DNA from: Terriglobia bacterium
GTDB lineage: Bacteria; Acidobacteriota; Terriglobia; Acidiferrales; UBA7541
Reading direction: 5' to 3'
DNA: 64,000 nucleotides
Assembly (NCBI GenBank): GCA_020073485.1
Contig: JAIQFB010000006.1
Span: 121,072-185,071, forward strand
Shown here piece by piece: positions 1 to 8,915 of the stretch. Positions within the stretch are counted from its first letter, which is position 1. Every line of letters starts with the position of its first letter. The notes beneath the pieces were generated by a model. That model ran no database searches, was not told the DNA's origin, and worked only from the letters and a program-made list of their open reading frames with translations. The position numbers were made by a program, and so were the translations under genes.

Positions 1-2
1 TA

Positions 3-890
3 TCGCCCGAACTCGGCAGGCTGCAGGTGACGCGCGCGGACTTTCTCGCCGGTCTCAAGGAAGTCGAGCCCAGCGCCACGCGCGAATTTTATATCGAGAA
101 AAGCACGTCGAAGTTTGCCGACCTCGGAGGCCTGAGCGAAGTAAAGCGCCTGCTCGACGCCGTCTTCGAGCATTCGCACGTGCACGACGGCATCTACGAG
201 CAGGTTGGCTTGGCGACGCCTCGGGGCATCTTGCTCACTGGACCCTCCGGCACGGGAAAAACGGCCATGGCGCGAGCGCTCTCCGGAGAGAAGGAAATTC
301 CGCTCATCGCCATCGACGGACCGCAGCTGTACTCGAAATGGCTGGGCGAATCCGAGCGGGCGTTGCGGGAAATATTCAAAAAGGCCCGGCGCGCCGCACC
401 CTGCATCCTGTTTTTTGACACCATCGACGCCGTTGCGCCAAAGCTGGCCGCCGAGCAGTCCGGCAACGACATTTATCAGAGAATTCTCAGCCAACTCCTG
501 CGGGAAATCGACAACCTGCGCGACGTCAAAGGCGTGATCCTCGTGGCGGCCACCAGCCGCGAGGAGCGCGTCGAGCCCGCGCTGTTGCGGAGCGGACGCT
601 TCGACTATATACTCCGCTTTGCCAAGCCGGACGCTGCCGATCGCGCGGCCATCCTGCGAATTTGTTGCCGGCGCGTGCCGCTCTCGCCCGAAATTGACTT
701 CGATGAATTAGCCCGCTCGACGGAAGATTTCACCGGCGCCGATCTCGAGAGTCTGTGCAAGAAGGCGACGTTGCTCGCGATCGCGGAATATCAGAACGGC
801 GCGCGGGTCGCGCCCTTCACTGTGTTGCGCAGCGATTTCCTGGCGATTCTCGATTCCGAGCGAGGCAGTCCCAAGCCATTAAGAAAGTAG
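3..890 (+). CDS. CDC48/VCP-like AAA ATPase, C-terminal part (5' truncated by window edge)
   Basis: The frame is open to the left edge, so the N-terminus is missing; the visible part is the linker and last AAA+ domain of a CDC48/p97-type protein. Counting from the GTG at 27, Walker A GPSGTGKT is at residues 72-79, and the arginine-finger segment LLRSGRFD is at 187-194. The Walker B segment reads FFDTID (D131, T132) where the family has DE, and the sensor-1 position is Ser177 in AATSR where Asn is usual. Both changes are visible in the DNA. Family knowledge: the Walker B Glu activates water for ATP hydrolysis, so this domain may bind ATP without turning it over. Identification as CDC48-like is firm; its activity is inference. 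Confidence 0.85.
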   Translation, partial: SPELGRLQVTRADFLAGLKEVEPSATREFYIEKSTSKFADLGGLSEVKRLLDAVFEHSHVHDGIYEQVGLATPRGILLTGPSGTGKTAMARALSGEKEIPLIAIDGPQLYSKWLGESERALREIFKKARRAAPCILFFDTIDAVAPKLAAEQSGNDIYQRILSQLLREIDNLRDVKGVILVAATSREERVEPALLRSGRFDYILRFAKPDAADRAAILRICCRRVPLSPEIDFDELARSTEDFTGADLESLCKKATLLAIAEYQNGARVAPFTVLRSDFLAILDSERGSPKPLRK

Positions 891-954
891 GGAAGTGAGC
901 AGTTAGGGTTGAGACGGGTACGCGGAAATATCAGCTAGGAGAACGGGGGCACCA

Positions 955-1602
955 ATGAGCTATACAGAACTTACCGTGTGGACGCGCGGCATCATCATGG
1001 ACAAAGAAGGCCGCGACATCGTCAATTCCATCGGCGCGTCCGCCCGCAACGAGGGCAAGTTCTCGCAGTCGATGGAAAACTACGTCGACAATCCGGATCG
1101 CACCAACGCCCCCACGCGCAAGTACTGCCGCGTGAGCGATACCGTGATCGAAAACGCGCTGACCTACGAAAACGAGCATCCCAACATCGTCGTGCTGGTC
1201 GAAGGCACGATGGTCAAGGGCTGGGACTACATGCGCGGCATGCCTCCCGGCGGCACCCTGGTGATCAACACGCACTATTCGCCCGAGTACATGATCCGCT
1301 TCGTGCCGGGCCCGGAGCGCCTGGCGCAGTTGGTCTGCGTGGACGCGGCGAAACTGGCCAATCACAAGTGGCTCTACTACCGGCTGGGCGAACTCGGCCT
1401 CGACCGTCTCTCGACCGAAGGCGCGGCGGAACGCAGCAAGCTGGTCGCGCCCGACATCGCCGCGCCGCTCATCGCGGCGGTGGTCAAGACCACAGGCATC
1501 GTAAAGATGGAAACGATTGAGCCGATGATTGCGAATAAGAAGGCGTTTGAAATGGCACTCGACGAGCTTCATATCCTGCCGCTGAATCCAGTGGCTGCAT
1601 AG
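955..1602 (+). CDS. porG: 2-oxoacid:ferredoxin oxidoreductase, gamma-type subunit
   Basis: A 215-residue protein of the gamma subunit family of pyruvate/2-oxoacid:ferredoxin oxidoreductases, which helps the alpha and beta subunits form the CoA-dependent decarboxylating enzyme in the cytoplasm. The central part (VLVEGTMVKGWDYMRG, then GGTLVINT) and overall size match the family. The N-terminal glycine-rich GxGGQG segment usual in PorG is replaced by TRGIIMDKEGRDIV, so this is a divergent subtype. It opens a co-directional operon with the flavoprotein/ferredoxin, alpha and beta genes. The ATG follows a purine-rich AGGAGAACGGGGG stretch. The role is inferred largely from the operon. Confidence 0.75.
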   Translation: MSYTELTVWTRGIIMDKEGRDIVNSIGASARNEGKFSQSMENYVDNPDRTNAPTRKYCRVSDTVIENALTYENEHPNIVVLVEGTMVKGWDYMRGMPPGGTLVINTHYSPEYMIRFVPGPERLAQLVCVDAAKLANHKWLYYRLGELGLDRLSTEGAAERSKLVAPDIAAPLIAAVVKTTGIVKMETIEPMIANKKAFEMALDELHILPLNPVAA

Positions 1603-1613
1603 AAAAGGACTCT

Positions 1614-3446
1614 ATGTCGACTAAAGGCACTCATATTCCGGATTGGCTGAACGTTCCGTTCGCCGGTATCACGCCCGCGCCTTCGCAGGAAAAGGGGCAG
1701 GATCTGTTTCCCACGGGCAACTGGCGCTCCATCCGCCCCGTGTACCGCGACAAGTTGCCGCCCTGCAACAACGCCTGCGGCACCAACGAAAAGATCCAAG
1801 GCTACCTCGACCTGGTGAAGCGCGGCAAGTATCTGGACGCCTACGCGCTGATCAAGGAAGACATGCCTTTCCCGTCAATCACGGGGCGCGTGTGTTACCA
1901 CCCGTGCGAGCAAGCTTGCAACCGCGGGCAGTACGATGAGGCTATCTCGATTCGCGCGGTCGAGCGCTTTCTCGGCGATCTCGGACAGGCCCTGGCGAGA
2001 GACGTGGTCAAGGCCGGAACGCCCAACGGCAAGAAAGTCGCCGTCGTCGGGTCGGGTCCCGCGGGACACAGCGCCGCGTACCAGCTGGCGCGGCTCGGCT
2101 ACAAAGTGACCATTCTGGAAAAATCTCCAAAGGCCGGCGGACTCAACCGTGGCGGTATTCCCGACTGGGTTTTGCCTCAGCACATTCTTGACCGCGAAAT
2201 CGAGCGCCTGGTCGAGCTCGGTATCACGATCAAGACCAACACTGAAGTCGGCAAGGATGTCTCCTGGGATAGCCTCAAGAAGGACTACGACGCCGTCGTG
2301 CTGGCCGTGGGCCTCACCGAGCCCAACAGTGCGCGGGCCGAAGGCGAAAATAAGGCCGGCGTGATTTTCGGATTGCCGTTCCTGCGCGACATTGGCATGG
2401 GGACGTCCAAGGTCAAGCTGGGCGCCCGCGTGGCCGTCATCGGCGGCGGCAACACCGCCATCGACTGCGCCCGCGAAGCGCTGCGGCAGGGTGCCGTGGA
2501 AGTCACGATGATCACCGTCGAGGGCGGCCCCAAGGAAATGCCGGCAGTTCCCGAAGACCTGCACGACATGATGGAAGAAGGGGTGGAACTGTTGCACGGC
2601 CGGGCCATGACCGCCGTGCTTGGCGACGGCAAGGTCGAAGCCTTGGAATTGCGCCCGGCGCGATTTGCCGGGGCCATCAACGCCTCGCCGATCGTCATCG
2701 ATCGTGAGTCCAAAGCCGAGCGCTTCCCCGTGGACAACGTAATCATCGCTGTCGGACAGCACGCTTCGCTGGGCTGGCTGCCGGCCGAATTCAAGAACGA
2801 GCGCGGCACGATCAAGATGGACAAGTTCGGGCGCCTGGGCGACACGAACTTCTTCGCTGCGGGCGACATCGCGCAGGTGGGCTCGGGCCAGCCGCTGATG
2901 GTGGTGAATGCGGTCGGCGACGGCAAGCGCATCGCGTTCAATCTGGATAAGGTTCTTCGCGGCGAGGCCTTGCAGCCGAGGTCCATTCCCATCGACGTCA
3001 TCGTGGATCTGAACCGCATGAACATGACGTATTTTCCCAACTTCCCGCGCGTCAAGCAGGCCATGTTGGCGCCGACGAGCCGGCGCAAGACGCAGGAGGA
3101 AGTGATTCTTGCGTACACCGAAGAGCAGGCGGTCGAGGAAGCCAGCCGGTGTTTCAGTTGCGGCACCTGCAACGCCTGCGACAACTGCTACCTGGTTTGC
3201 CCCGAGCCGTGCATCGTGCGCTCGACGCGTTCCAACGGCCTCTATAAAATCCTGGTCGACTACTGCAAAGGCTGCCGCGTGTGCATCGAGGAATGTCCGA
3301 CGGGATGCCTCGAAGGCGTGCCGGAACTCGACTTCGATACGGGAGTCGTTCGTATGGATACGGCTTTCGCCATCTCGCAGGGACTGCATGGACGCCAGGC
3401 CGAAGAGTTGAGGAGTCTGCCGGACCGGGTGCCGAAGAGCATTTAG
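1614..3446 (+). CDS. GltD-like NAD(P)H/FAD oxidoreductase fused to 2x[4Fe-4S] ferredoxin domain (POR-associated)
   Basis: A 610-residue fusion protein. Residues ~45-125 form the GltD-type N-terminal Fe-S domain (Cys51, 55, 94, 98, 102). An FAD-binding Rossmann fold follows with GSGPAG at 146-151, then a second nucleotide-binding fold with GGGNTAIDCA near 275-285. The C-terminus carries two ferredoxin-like Cys clusters starting near residues 513 and 551. This is the architecture of glutamate synthase small-subunit/NfnB-like electron-transfer proteins with a PorD-like tail. It lies 11 bp after the gamma gene and upstream of alpha and beta, so it probably passes electrons between NAD(P)H and the oxidoreductase (inference). 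Direction and cofactor preference cannot be read from the sequence. Confidence 0.85.
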   Translation: MSTKGTHIPDWLNVPFAGITPAPSQEKGQDLFPTGNWRSIRPVYRDKLPPCNNACGTNEKIQGYLDLVKRGKYLDAYALIKEDMPFPSITGRVCYHPCEQACNRGQYDEAISIRAVERFLGDLGQALARDVVKAGTPNGKKVAVVGSGPAGHSAAYQLARLGYKVTILEKSPKAGGLNRGGIPDWVLPQHILDREIERLVELGITIKTNTEVGKDVSWDSLKKDYDAVVLAVGLTEPNSARAEGENKAGVIFGLPFLRDIGMGTSKVKLGARVAVIGGGNTAIDCAREALRQGAVEVTMITVEGGPKEMPAVPEDLHDMMEEGVELLHGRAMTAVLGDGKVEALELRPARFAGAINASPIVIDRESKAERFPVDNVIIAVGQHASLGWLPAEFKNERGTIKMDKFGRLGDTNFFAAGDIAQVGSGQPLMVVNAVGDGKRIAFNLDKVLRGEALQPRSIPIDVIVDLNRMNMTYFPNFPRVKQAMLAPTSRRKTQEEVILAYTEEQAVEEASRCFSCGTCNACDNCYLVCPEPCIVRSTRSNGLYKILVDYCKGCRVCIEECPTGCLEGVPELDFDTGVVRMDTAFAISQGLHGRQAEELRSLPDRVPKSI

Positions 3447-3552
3447 GGCCGCGATTCGTACAAGCTGCAGCCGGGCGCCGCTGCGAAGCAATGCGCGGCG
3501 CCCGGGTAATAAAATTGGAATGTTCGCCAGCGGGCGGACAGTGGAGTGAACC

Positions 3553-4761
3553 ATGGCAACGGTTACGGCAACGAAAAAGAAGACCGTCCGGATGAACGGC
3601 TGCGTGGCCGCGGCACAGGCCGCCAAGTACGCCAACGTGGACGTCATTACGGCCTACCCAATCCGGCCGTACACGGCGACGATGATGGCGCTGGCGCAGA
3701 TGGTAGCCAATGGAGAGCTCGACGCCGAGTACATCGTGGCCGATAGCGAGCACTCGCAGTTGAGCATCGCGCACGGCGCATCGTCCAGCGGCGCGCGCGT
3801 GTTCACCGGCAGCTCCGGCGTCGGCGTGCAATACGGATACGAACTCTATTCGCCGATTTCCGGAAGCCGCATGCCGGTGCAGATGATGATCGCCGACCGC
3901 ACGCTCGATCCTCCGGGAGATTTCGGGTCTGAGCATACGGATGCATTGTCGACGCGTGACATGGGCTGGCTGATGGGCTGGTCCTGCGACGCGCAGGAAG
4001 CGTTCGACAATCACCTGATGGCGTTTCGCATCGGCGAGGACCCGCGCGTGCTATTGCCGCAGATGGTCTGCCAGGACGGTTTCTTCGTCTCGCACATCAC
4101 CACGGATGTGGATTTGCCGGACATGGCGCAGGTGAAGGAATTCCTGCCGGATTACAAGCATCCCTACCCGCTCGATCCGAGGCATCCGGTGTCGCACGGT
4201 CCGCAAATCATGCCGGAGCAGGGCCCGCCGCTGCAACTCGAGCGTGCGCGCGCCATGGAAGGTTCGATGGCGGTGATTGAGCAGGCGCACGAGGAATTCG
4301 CGAAAATTTTCGGCCGGAAATACGACCCGTGGATCGAAGAGTACAAGACTGACGACGCCGATGTGGTCTTCTTCCTGCAGGGCGCTCATGGCGTGACCGC
4401 GCGGTACGCAATCAACCATATGCGCGAACGCGGCGCGAAAGTCGGCCTCGTTCGGCTCCGCACGATCCGCCCTTATCCGACCGACCGCGTGGCGGAAGTC
4501 CTCAGCAAATTCAAAGTCGTCGGCGTCATCGAAACCAACATGGGGCTGGGCAGCGTGAGCAGCGGCGGCTCTCTCTATGCCGAGGCTTGCGCGGCGCTGT
4601 ATGAAAGCCAAAAGCGACCGCTGGTCGTGTCGTTCATGGCCGGAATGGGCGGCGAAGCGATCGTGCTGAAGGAATTCTACTGGATGACCCAGAAAATGTT
4701 GGAAGCGCAGAAGCGTGGCAAGATCGAAAAGCGCACGCACTGGGTCGGTTTCGAGGAGTAG
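3553..4761 (+). CDS. porA: Pyruvate/2-oxoacid:ferredoxin oxidoreductase, alpha subunit
   Basis: A 402-residue PorA-family subunit. The N-terminus shows the pyrimidine-binding domain pattern AAKYANVDVITAYPIRPYT, a variant of the usual YPITP segment, and the acceptor loop HGASSSGARVFTGSSGVGV. The C-terminal half carries the transketolase C-like domain (VGLVRLRTIRPYP, then VVGVIETNMGLG). It works with the beta subunit to oxidise a 2-oxoacid to the acyl-CoA while reducing ferredoxin. Spacing to the neighbouring genes (~100 bp on each side) is looser than between the other operon members but the direction is the same. The substrate is not certain; pyruvate is the default guess. Confidence 0.88.
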   Translation: MATVTATKKKTVRMNGCVAAAQAAKYANVDVITAYPIRPYTATMMALAQMVANGELDAEYIVADSEHSQLSIAHGASSSGARVFTGSSGVGVQYGYELYSPISGSRMPVQMMIADRTLDPPGDFGSEHTDALSTRDMGWLMGWSCDAQEAFDNHLMAFRIGEDPRVLLPQMVCQDGFFVSHITTDVDLPDMAQVKEFLPDYKHPYPLDPRHPVSHGPQIMPEQGPPLQLERARAMEGSMAVIEQAHEEFAKIFGRKYDPWIEEYKTDDADVVFFLQGAHGVTARYAINHMRERGAKVGLVRLRTIRPYPTDRVAEVLSKFKVVGVIETNMGLGSVSSGGSLYAEACAALYESQKRPLVVSFMAGMGGEAIVLKEFYWMTQKMLEAQKRGKIEKRTHWVGFEE

Positions 4762-4858
4762 TTTCATTTAAGCAATTTTAGCTACGGCGGACCAAGCGGT
4801 TCGCACTACAATATTGGCGGCGCGGGTTTTCCCGGCGCAGCCATCGGGAGGAACGGAC

Positions 4859-5923
4859 ATGGGAACCATCGAAGTTCAACGGCAATTGCTGCCGATGTTT
4901 GAAAGTCCCAATCAGGGGGCGCGCTTCTACAACCCTGAATTGCCATCGACCGAGCCGTTCGTTCCCGGCCACCGCACGTGCGCCGGATGCGGGCCGTCGA
5001 TCCAATACCGCATGACCAGCAAGGCGTCCGGCGACAACACCATCCTGATCGGCCCGACCGGGTGCATGTACGTGGCGAACAGCTCGTATCTGTGCACGCC
5101 CTACAATGTGCCCTGGGCGCACACGCAGATTGGCAGTTCGGGCAGCTTCACCGCCGGAGTTGCGGCCGCTTATGAAGCGATGATCCGCAAAGGAAAGTGG
5201 AGCGGCCCTTTCCCGAACATCATCTGCGAGGCGGGCGACGGCAGCGCATCCGACATCGGCATCGGCTCGATTTCCGGCGCGCTCTACCGGAACCACGACG
5301 CCCTGATCATTTGCTATGACAACGAGCAGTACGCGAATACCGGTATCCAGGCGTCCTCGCGCACACCGTACGGCGGCATGACCACCTTCTCGCCTCCGGG
5401 CCCGAATGTTCCCGAAGCGAAGACGCTGTTCCCAAAGGATCTGGCACGCATGATGGCGGCCGGGCATCCTCACTGCTACGTTGCAACGGCGAGCGTGGGA
5501 TATCCGATCGACCTGATGAACAAGGTGCGCAAGGGACTCAACCACAAGGGCGGCGCTTTCCTGATGATTTACACGCCGTGCCAGAAGGGTTTCGTATACG
5601 AGACGCCGCGCTCGATTGACCTGGGCCGTCTGGTGGTCGAATGCGGGCTTTATCCGATCTGGGAATGGAATCCCGAAAAGCGCGAATACGATTACAGTTT
5701 CCGCCCGCGGAACATGCGGCCGGTGGCGGAATATTTGAAATTGCAGGGACGTTTCGGCCATCTGCATGCCGAGCACATCGCGAAGCTGCAGAATTTCGCC
5801 AACATGCAATGGCGCATGATGGGCGTGAAAGTCCCCGAGGCCTTGATCCAGGCCGCCGATCCCAGGAACCAGGTCAACATGGCGGCCGCGGTGGAAGCAA
5901 CCGTAATTGCGGAGACCCTATGA
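4859..5923 (+). CDS. porB: Pyruvate/2-oxoacid:ferredoxin oxidoreductase, beta (TPP-binding) subunit
   Basis: A 354-residue TPP-binding subunit. The N-terminal CAGCGP motif is a cofactor/cluster ligand segment of the family. The TPP motif is the GDGSASDIG stretch followed by ICYDNEQYANTGIQ, as in PorB proteins. The ATG at 4859 is chosen because a strong GGGAGG lies 7 bases upstream; an in-frame start 45 bases earlier would swallow that site. The stop overlaps the start of the next gene (ATGA at 5920-5923), showing translational coupling. Together with the alpha subunit it forms the catalytic core. Confidence 0.92.
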   Translation: MGTIEVQRQLLPMFESPNQGARFYNPELPSTEPFVPGHRTCAGCGPSIQYRMTSKASGDNTILIGPTGCMYVANSSYLCTPYNVPWAHTQIGSSGSFTAGVAAAYEAMIRKGKWSGPFPNIICEAGDGSASDIGIGSISGALYRNHDALIICYDNEQYANTGIQASSRTPYGGMTTFSPPGPNVPEAKTLFPKDLARMMAAGHPHCYVATASVGYPIDLMNKVRKGLNHKGGAFLMIYTPCQKGFVYETPRSIDLGRLVVECGLYPIWEWNPEKREYDYSFRPRNMRPVAEYLKLQGRFGHLHAEHIAKLQNFANMQWRMMGVKVPEALIQAADPRNQVNMAAAVEATVIAETL

Positions 5924-6294
5924 GCACGAACCCAACACCACCTGCCGCTCCCGAAGCGCAGGAACTTTACATCGTCAGCGAAGGAAAGAAGCGCGGATCG
6001 ACGCGCGAAGTGCGGCCGGAGTCGGCGTTCGACAAGTTCTATACGGTCACGCGCGTGCATCCCGGCGACGCCATCCTGACCGACAATTGGCACACCAACG
6101 AAGTGTTCAGCCACGCACGCAACAACTTCGAGGGATACACCTTCGCCATGCGCACGCTGGAAGCCTGGGGCGCCATGATCGAAAACGATCACCGCGCGTA
6201 CTACACGGCCGGCGGACGCGTGTGGGTCCTGGACCTGGAGCCTGCGGCGGGCAAGAAGCCTCGTCTGCCCGGGACGGGCGCCGGCAAAAAGTAG
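5920..6294 (+). CDS. Small protein coupled to porB, function unknown
   Basis: 124 residues, starting in the ATGA overlap with porB, so it is almost certainly co-translated with it. After a Pro-rich N-terminus there is a compact domain (residues ~15-110) with no Cys clusters, signal peptide or membrane segment, ending in a Lys/Gly-rich tail. I do not recognise the family. Position suggests an accessory, assembly or regulatory protein for the oxidoreductase; that is inference from coupling only. Confidence 0.7.
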   Translation: MSTNPTPPAAPEAQELYIVSEGKKRGSTREVRPESAFDKFYTVTRVHPGDAILTDNWHTNEVFSHARNNFEGYTFAMRTLEAWGAMIENDHRAYYTAGGRVWVLDLEPAAGKKPRLPGTGAGKK

Positions 6295-6301
6295 CCGACG
6301 T

Positions 6302-6664
6302 TTGCGCCGCATCCTGCTTATCGACGACACGCCGGAAATCGCCGAACTGTTGACGTACGCGCTGCGCGACCGTGGCTTCGACGTATTCGCCACCGGCTTT
6401 ACCACTTCCGTCAACGACCTGCTCGTGGAGCAGCGCGCCGAAGCCCTCGTGCTGGATTGCTCCGTATACAACATGAGCGAGTCGATCTTCGATACGGTGC
6501 GCGAGGATCCCAGCCGCGCCCAGTTCCCGGTCGTGATCATCAGCGACACGCCGGAAGAGGCGGACAAGAGTTTGCAATCCCGCAACGCCGAAAAAGTTTT
6601 TCTGATCCCGAAACCATTTACGGGAGCGCAGGTCGCCAGGGCGCTCGAAGAATTATTCAAATAA
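6302..6664 (+). CDS. Single-domain response regulator (CheY-like receiver)
   Basis: 120 residues making one receiver domain: acidic pair D8/D9 in LIDDTPE, phospho-acceptor Asp52 in LVLDCS, and conserved Lys104 in IPKPF. There is no output domain, so it would act through protein-protein contacts or as a phosphorelay step. The start is TTG at 6302, 7 bp after the preceding gene; no better start is available without losing the first beta strand. No histidine kinase lies next to it. It may be the last gene of the oxidoreductase operon, followed with 1 bp spacing by an unknown gene. Confidence 0.85.
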   Translation: MRRILLIDDTPEIAELLTYALRDRGFDVFATGFTTSVNDLLVEQRAEALVLDCSVYNMSESIFDTVREDPSRAQFPVVIISDTPEEADKSLQSRNAEKVFLIPKPFTGAQVARALEELFK

Positions 6665-6665
6665 T

Positions 6666-6989
6666 ATGCCGCAATGGACCATGGACGACTGGAATTACCT
6701 CGAGCGCGAGGTGGTCACCGACCCGAAGGGCAGGCAGTGGACGGTGGCGCTGATGGACGTGCTGGGGCAAAAGGGCGATCCGGACATGCCCAACAAAATG
6801 CTCGAGCTGCAGTATTCCTCGGGCCGGTATTTCACGCTGATTTACACCGCGGCCGGAGCAATGCAGTGGGAGCGGGGCTACTCGGTACTCTCGGAGGCGA
6901 CGAGCGCATTCGGAAATCTGCTCGTGTCGGTCATCGACGGCAGTCTCGATCCATCTCAGCCGGTGTTCCGGCAGGACCTGGAAGATTAA
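6666..6989 (+). CDS. Hypothetical protein, 107 aa
   Basis: A 107-residue protein starting 1 bp after the response regulator stop, hence in the same operon. It has an alpha/beta look (WTVALMDVLGQKG, then FTLIYTAAGAMQW) without signal peptide, membrane segment or Cys clusters. I do not recognise it. The ~170 bp after it, up to the next gene, show no feature. Confidence 0.7.
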   Translation: MPQWTMDDWNYLEREVVTDPKGRQWTVALMDVLGQKGDPDMPNKMLELQYSSGRYFTLIYTAAGAMQWERGYSVLSEATSAFGNLLVSVIDGSLDPSQPVFRQDLED

Positions 6990-7160
6990 CGGGACGCCGG
7001 AAAACCGCCGCCTATTCGTTCGCTGGAAAATCAATTTCTGCTTGCTCCCCCGCCAACGAGAGGCCATGAGCTGGCAGTAGGTGTTCCGGCCGCCATGATG
7101 GGCGGAATAAAACGGATTGTTGACAATTCTAAAAGCTAATGGAAATATCTGTCGCTTCAG

Positions 7161-7640
7161 ATGACCACGCCAACCAAACCGGGCTCCGCTCATCACAACG
7201 GGAATGGAAGCGGACGCCGTCTGGATATGATTCTGGAAAGCAAAGTGGAAAGCGCGGACCTCGCCGAAAACCTGATCTACGAATTCTCCAAGGAAGAGTA
7301 TGGCGAAGAGGAACACCATGCGATCCGGCTTGCGGTCCGGGAGGCAATGGCCAACGCCGTGCTTCACGGCAACCGGTTTGACTTCAGCAAGAAAGTTTTC
7401 TTGAGCGTGGAATTGGCTGCGCACCGCATGATGATTTCCATACGGGATGAGGGCGAGGGCTGCGAACTCGAGTCGGTGCCCGATCCTCTGGCGGAACACA
7501 ATATGCTGCGCGAATCGGGCCGGGGAATGCTGCTGATCAGGACGTGCATGGATGAAGTTACCTGGCAGCGCGTTCCGTCCGGGGGTATGGAACTGGTGAT
7601 GTCCAAACACTGCCCGCGATCCCGAACGGCTCCCAAGTAG
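7161..7640 (+). CDS. RsbW-like anti-sigma factor / HATPase serine kinase
   Basis: 159 residues of the GHKL ATPase fold used by anti-sigma factors of the RsbW/SpoIIAB type. The N-box is visible as AVREAMANAVLHGN, followed by DEGEG (G1) and the SGRGMLLIRTCMDEV segment (G2). Such proteins bind a sigma factor and phosphorylate STAS antagonists. This copy is unlinked, lying about 10 kb from the STAS/SpoIIE cluster at 16-19 kb, but may feed into the same network (inference). Stop-to-stop with the convergent glutaminase gene is only 20 bp. Confidence 0.82.
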   Translation: MTTPTKPGSAHHNGNGSGRRLDMILESKVESADLAENLIYEFSKEEYGEEEHHAIRLAVREAMANAVLHGNRFDFSKKVFLSVELAAHRMMISIRDEGEGCELESVPDPLAEHNMLRESGRGMLLIRTCMDEVTWQRVPSGGMELVMSKHCPRSRTAPK

Positions 7641-7660
7641 AATCCCGCCTCGATCAATCT

Positions 7661-8626
7661 TCAGAGCAGCGACTGCATGAAGCTAGAACCCACATTGGAA
7701 AATTCAAAAGCGTGCAGACCCAGCTGCGCGGCCAGTTCCTTGCACGCCAGGATGCCGCGGACGCTATTGCCTTTGGCGTCGAGGCGAGGCGAATAGACGG
7801 CGATTCCCAACTGGCGGTTGACCACGGCGATGATGCCGCCTCCGACGCCGCTTTTGGCCGGCAAGCCGACCCGGTAGGCCCACTCCCCGGCATGATCGTA
7901 AAGCCCGCAGGTGAACATCACGGTTAAAACGTCTTTCACGTATTGAAAATCGAACACGCGATTGTTGGTGAAGGGATTGGTGCCCATGTTCGCCAAGGTC
8001 ACGGCCATCATGGCCAGGTCGTTGCAATTCACGCGCAGCGAGCACTGCGCGAAATACTGGTGCAGGGAATCGTCCACGGCATCGTCGATGATGCCGAAGT
8101 TGAGCATCAGGTAGGCGATGGCGCGATTTCGATTGCCGGTCAGTGATTCGGAAGCGAGAACGGCATCGTCGATCGTGAGGCTGCGGCCGGCGGCCAGTCC
8201 CATTCTCTCGATGAACGCTTGCACGCCGGATGCAAGCGGAGTTTTCTTGATCAGCGAGGCCACGGCAATGGCTCCGGCGTTGATCATGGGATTGAACGGG
8301 CGCAGGGTTCTGGGGTCGAGCTCGATGGAATTGAAAGCGTCGCCGCTGGGCTCCACGCCCACGTGCGCCAGCGTGTGGTCCCTCCCAAATTCCTCCAGAG
8401 CCATCTGGAATGCGAAGGGCTTGCAAATGGATTGAATCGTGAATTCCTGATCCCAATCGCCGCAGCGGAACATGTGGCCGTCCACGGTGAACATGCAGAT
8501 CCCAAAATGATCCGGGTTGGCCTTGGCTAGCTCGGGAATGTACGTCGCGACTTCGCCTTCAGCATGGCTCCTGTATTTTTTGTAAACCTGTTCCACGATC
8601 GACTGAATTTCAGAAGTGTTGGACAT
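7661..8626 (-). CDS. glsA: Glutaminase
   Basis: 321 residues, the usual length of bacterial serine-dependent glutaminases, which hydrolyse L-glutamine to glutamate and ammonia in the cytoplasm. The catalytic Ser-x-x-Lys is Ser66-Ile-Cys-Lys69 in QSICKPF. Other family segments are NPMINAGAI, the ESLTGNRNRAIAYLM stretch and the C-terminal KSGVGGGI. I start at the ATG at 8626; an earlier in-frame start would add about 30 residues with no family similarity. It is convergent with the HATPase gene and divergent from the kinase gene. Confidence 0.93.
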   Translation of the reverse strand: MSNTSEIQSIVEQVYKKYRSHAEGEVATYIPELAKANPDHFGICMFTVDGHMFRCGDWDQEFTIQSICKPFAFQMALEEFGRDHTLAHVGVEPSGDAFNSIELDPRTLRPFNPMINAGAIAVASLIKKTPLASGVQAFIERMGLAAGRSLTIDDAVLASESLTGNRNRAIAYLMLNFGIIDDAVDDSLHQYFAQCSLRVNCNDLAMMAVTLANMGTNPFTNNRVFDFQYVKDVLTVMFTCGLYDHAGEWAYRVGLPAKSGVGGGIIAVVNRQLGIAVYSPRLDAKGNSVRGILACKELAAQLGLHAFEFSNVGSSFMQSLL

Positions 8627-8915
8627 GAGCTGGGAAGCCGCAACCGCGCATTCGTCTCCCTTCAAGAGGGTCGATCCGTCCGCATTCCATATTGCAGCAA
8701 ACTCCGACCCCGGCACCGCGCGCCGGCTGCAATCAAAGAAACAGCGGGTGAGTCGAAGCTAACGATAATCTCCGCCCTTGTCTAATTTGATTTTTCAATG
8801 GCCCATGAAACAATTTTGCATCGGCGAAAGGGCCTGAAAACGGCCTCGTTGCTTGCTTTCTCCGCGGAAAACGCATAACCTGAGTCCCTGTTTTCAAATC
8901 ATGTTGGGCCCAGCT

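Noticed and set aside
1875..3647. A 590-codon open frame on the minus strand opposite the flavoprotein/ferredoxin gene
   Set aside because: It is antisense to a gene with clear FAD, NAD and Fe-S motifs, is rich in His/Arg/Ala as expected for high-GC antisense frames, and shows no domain.
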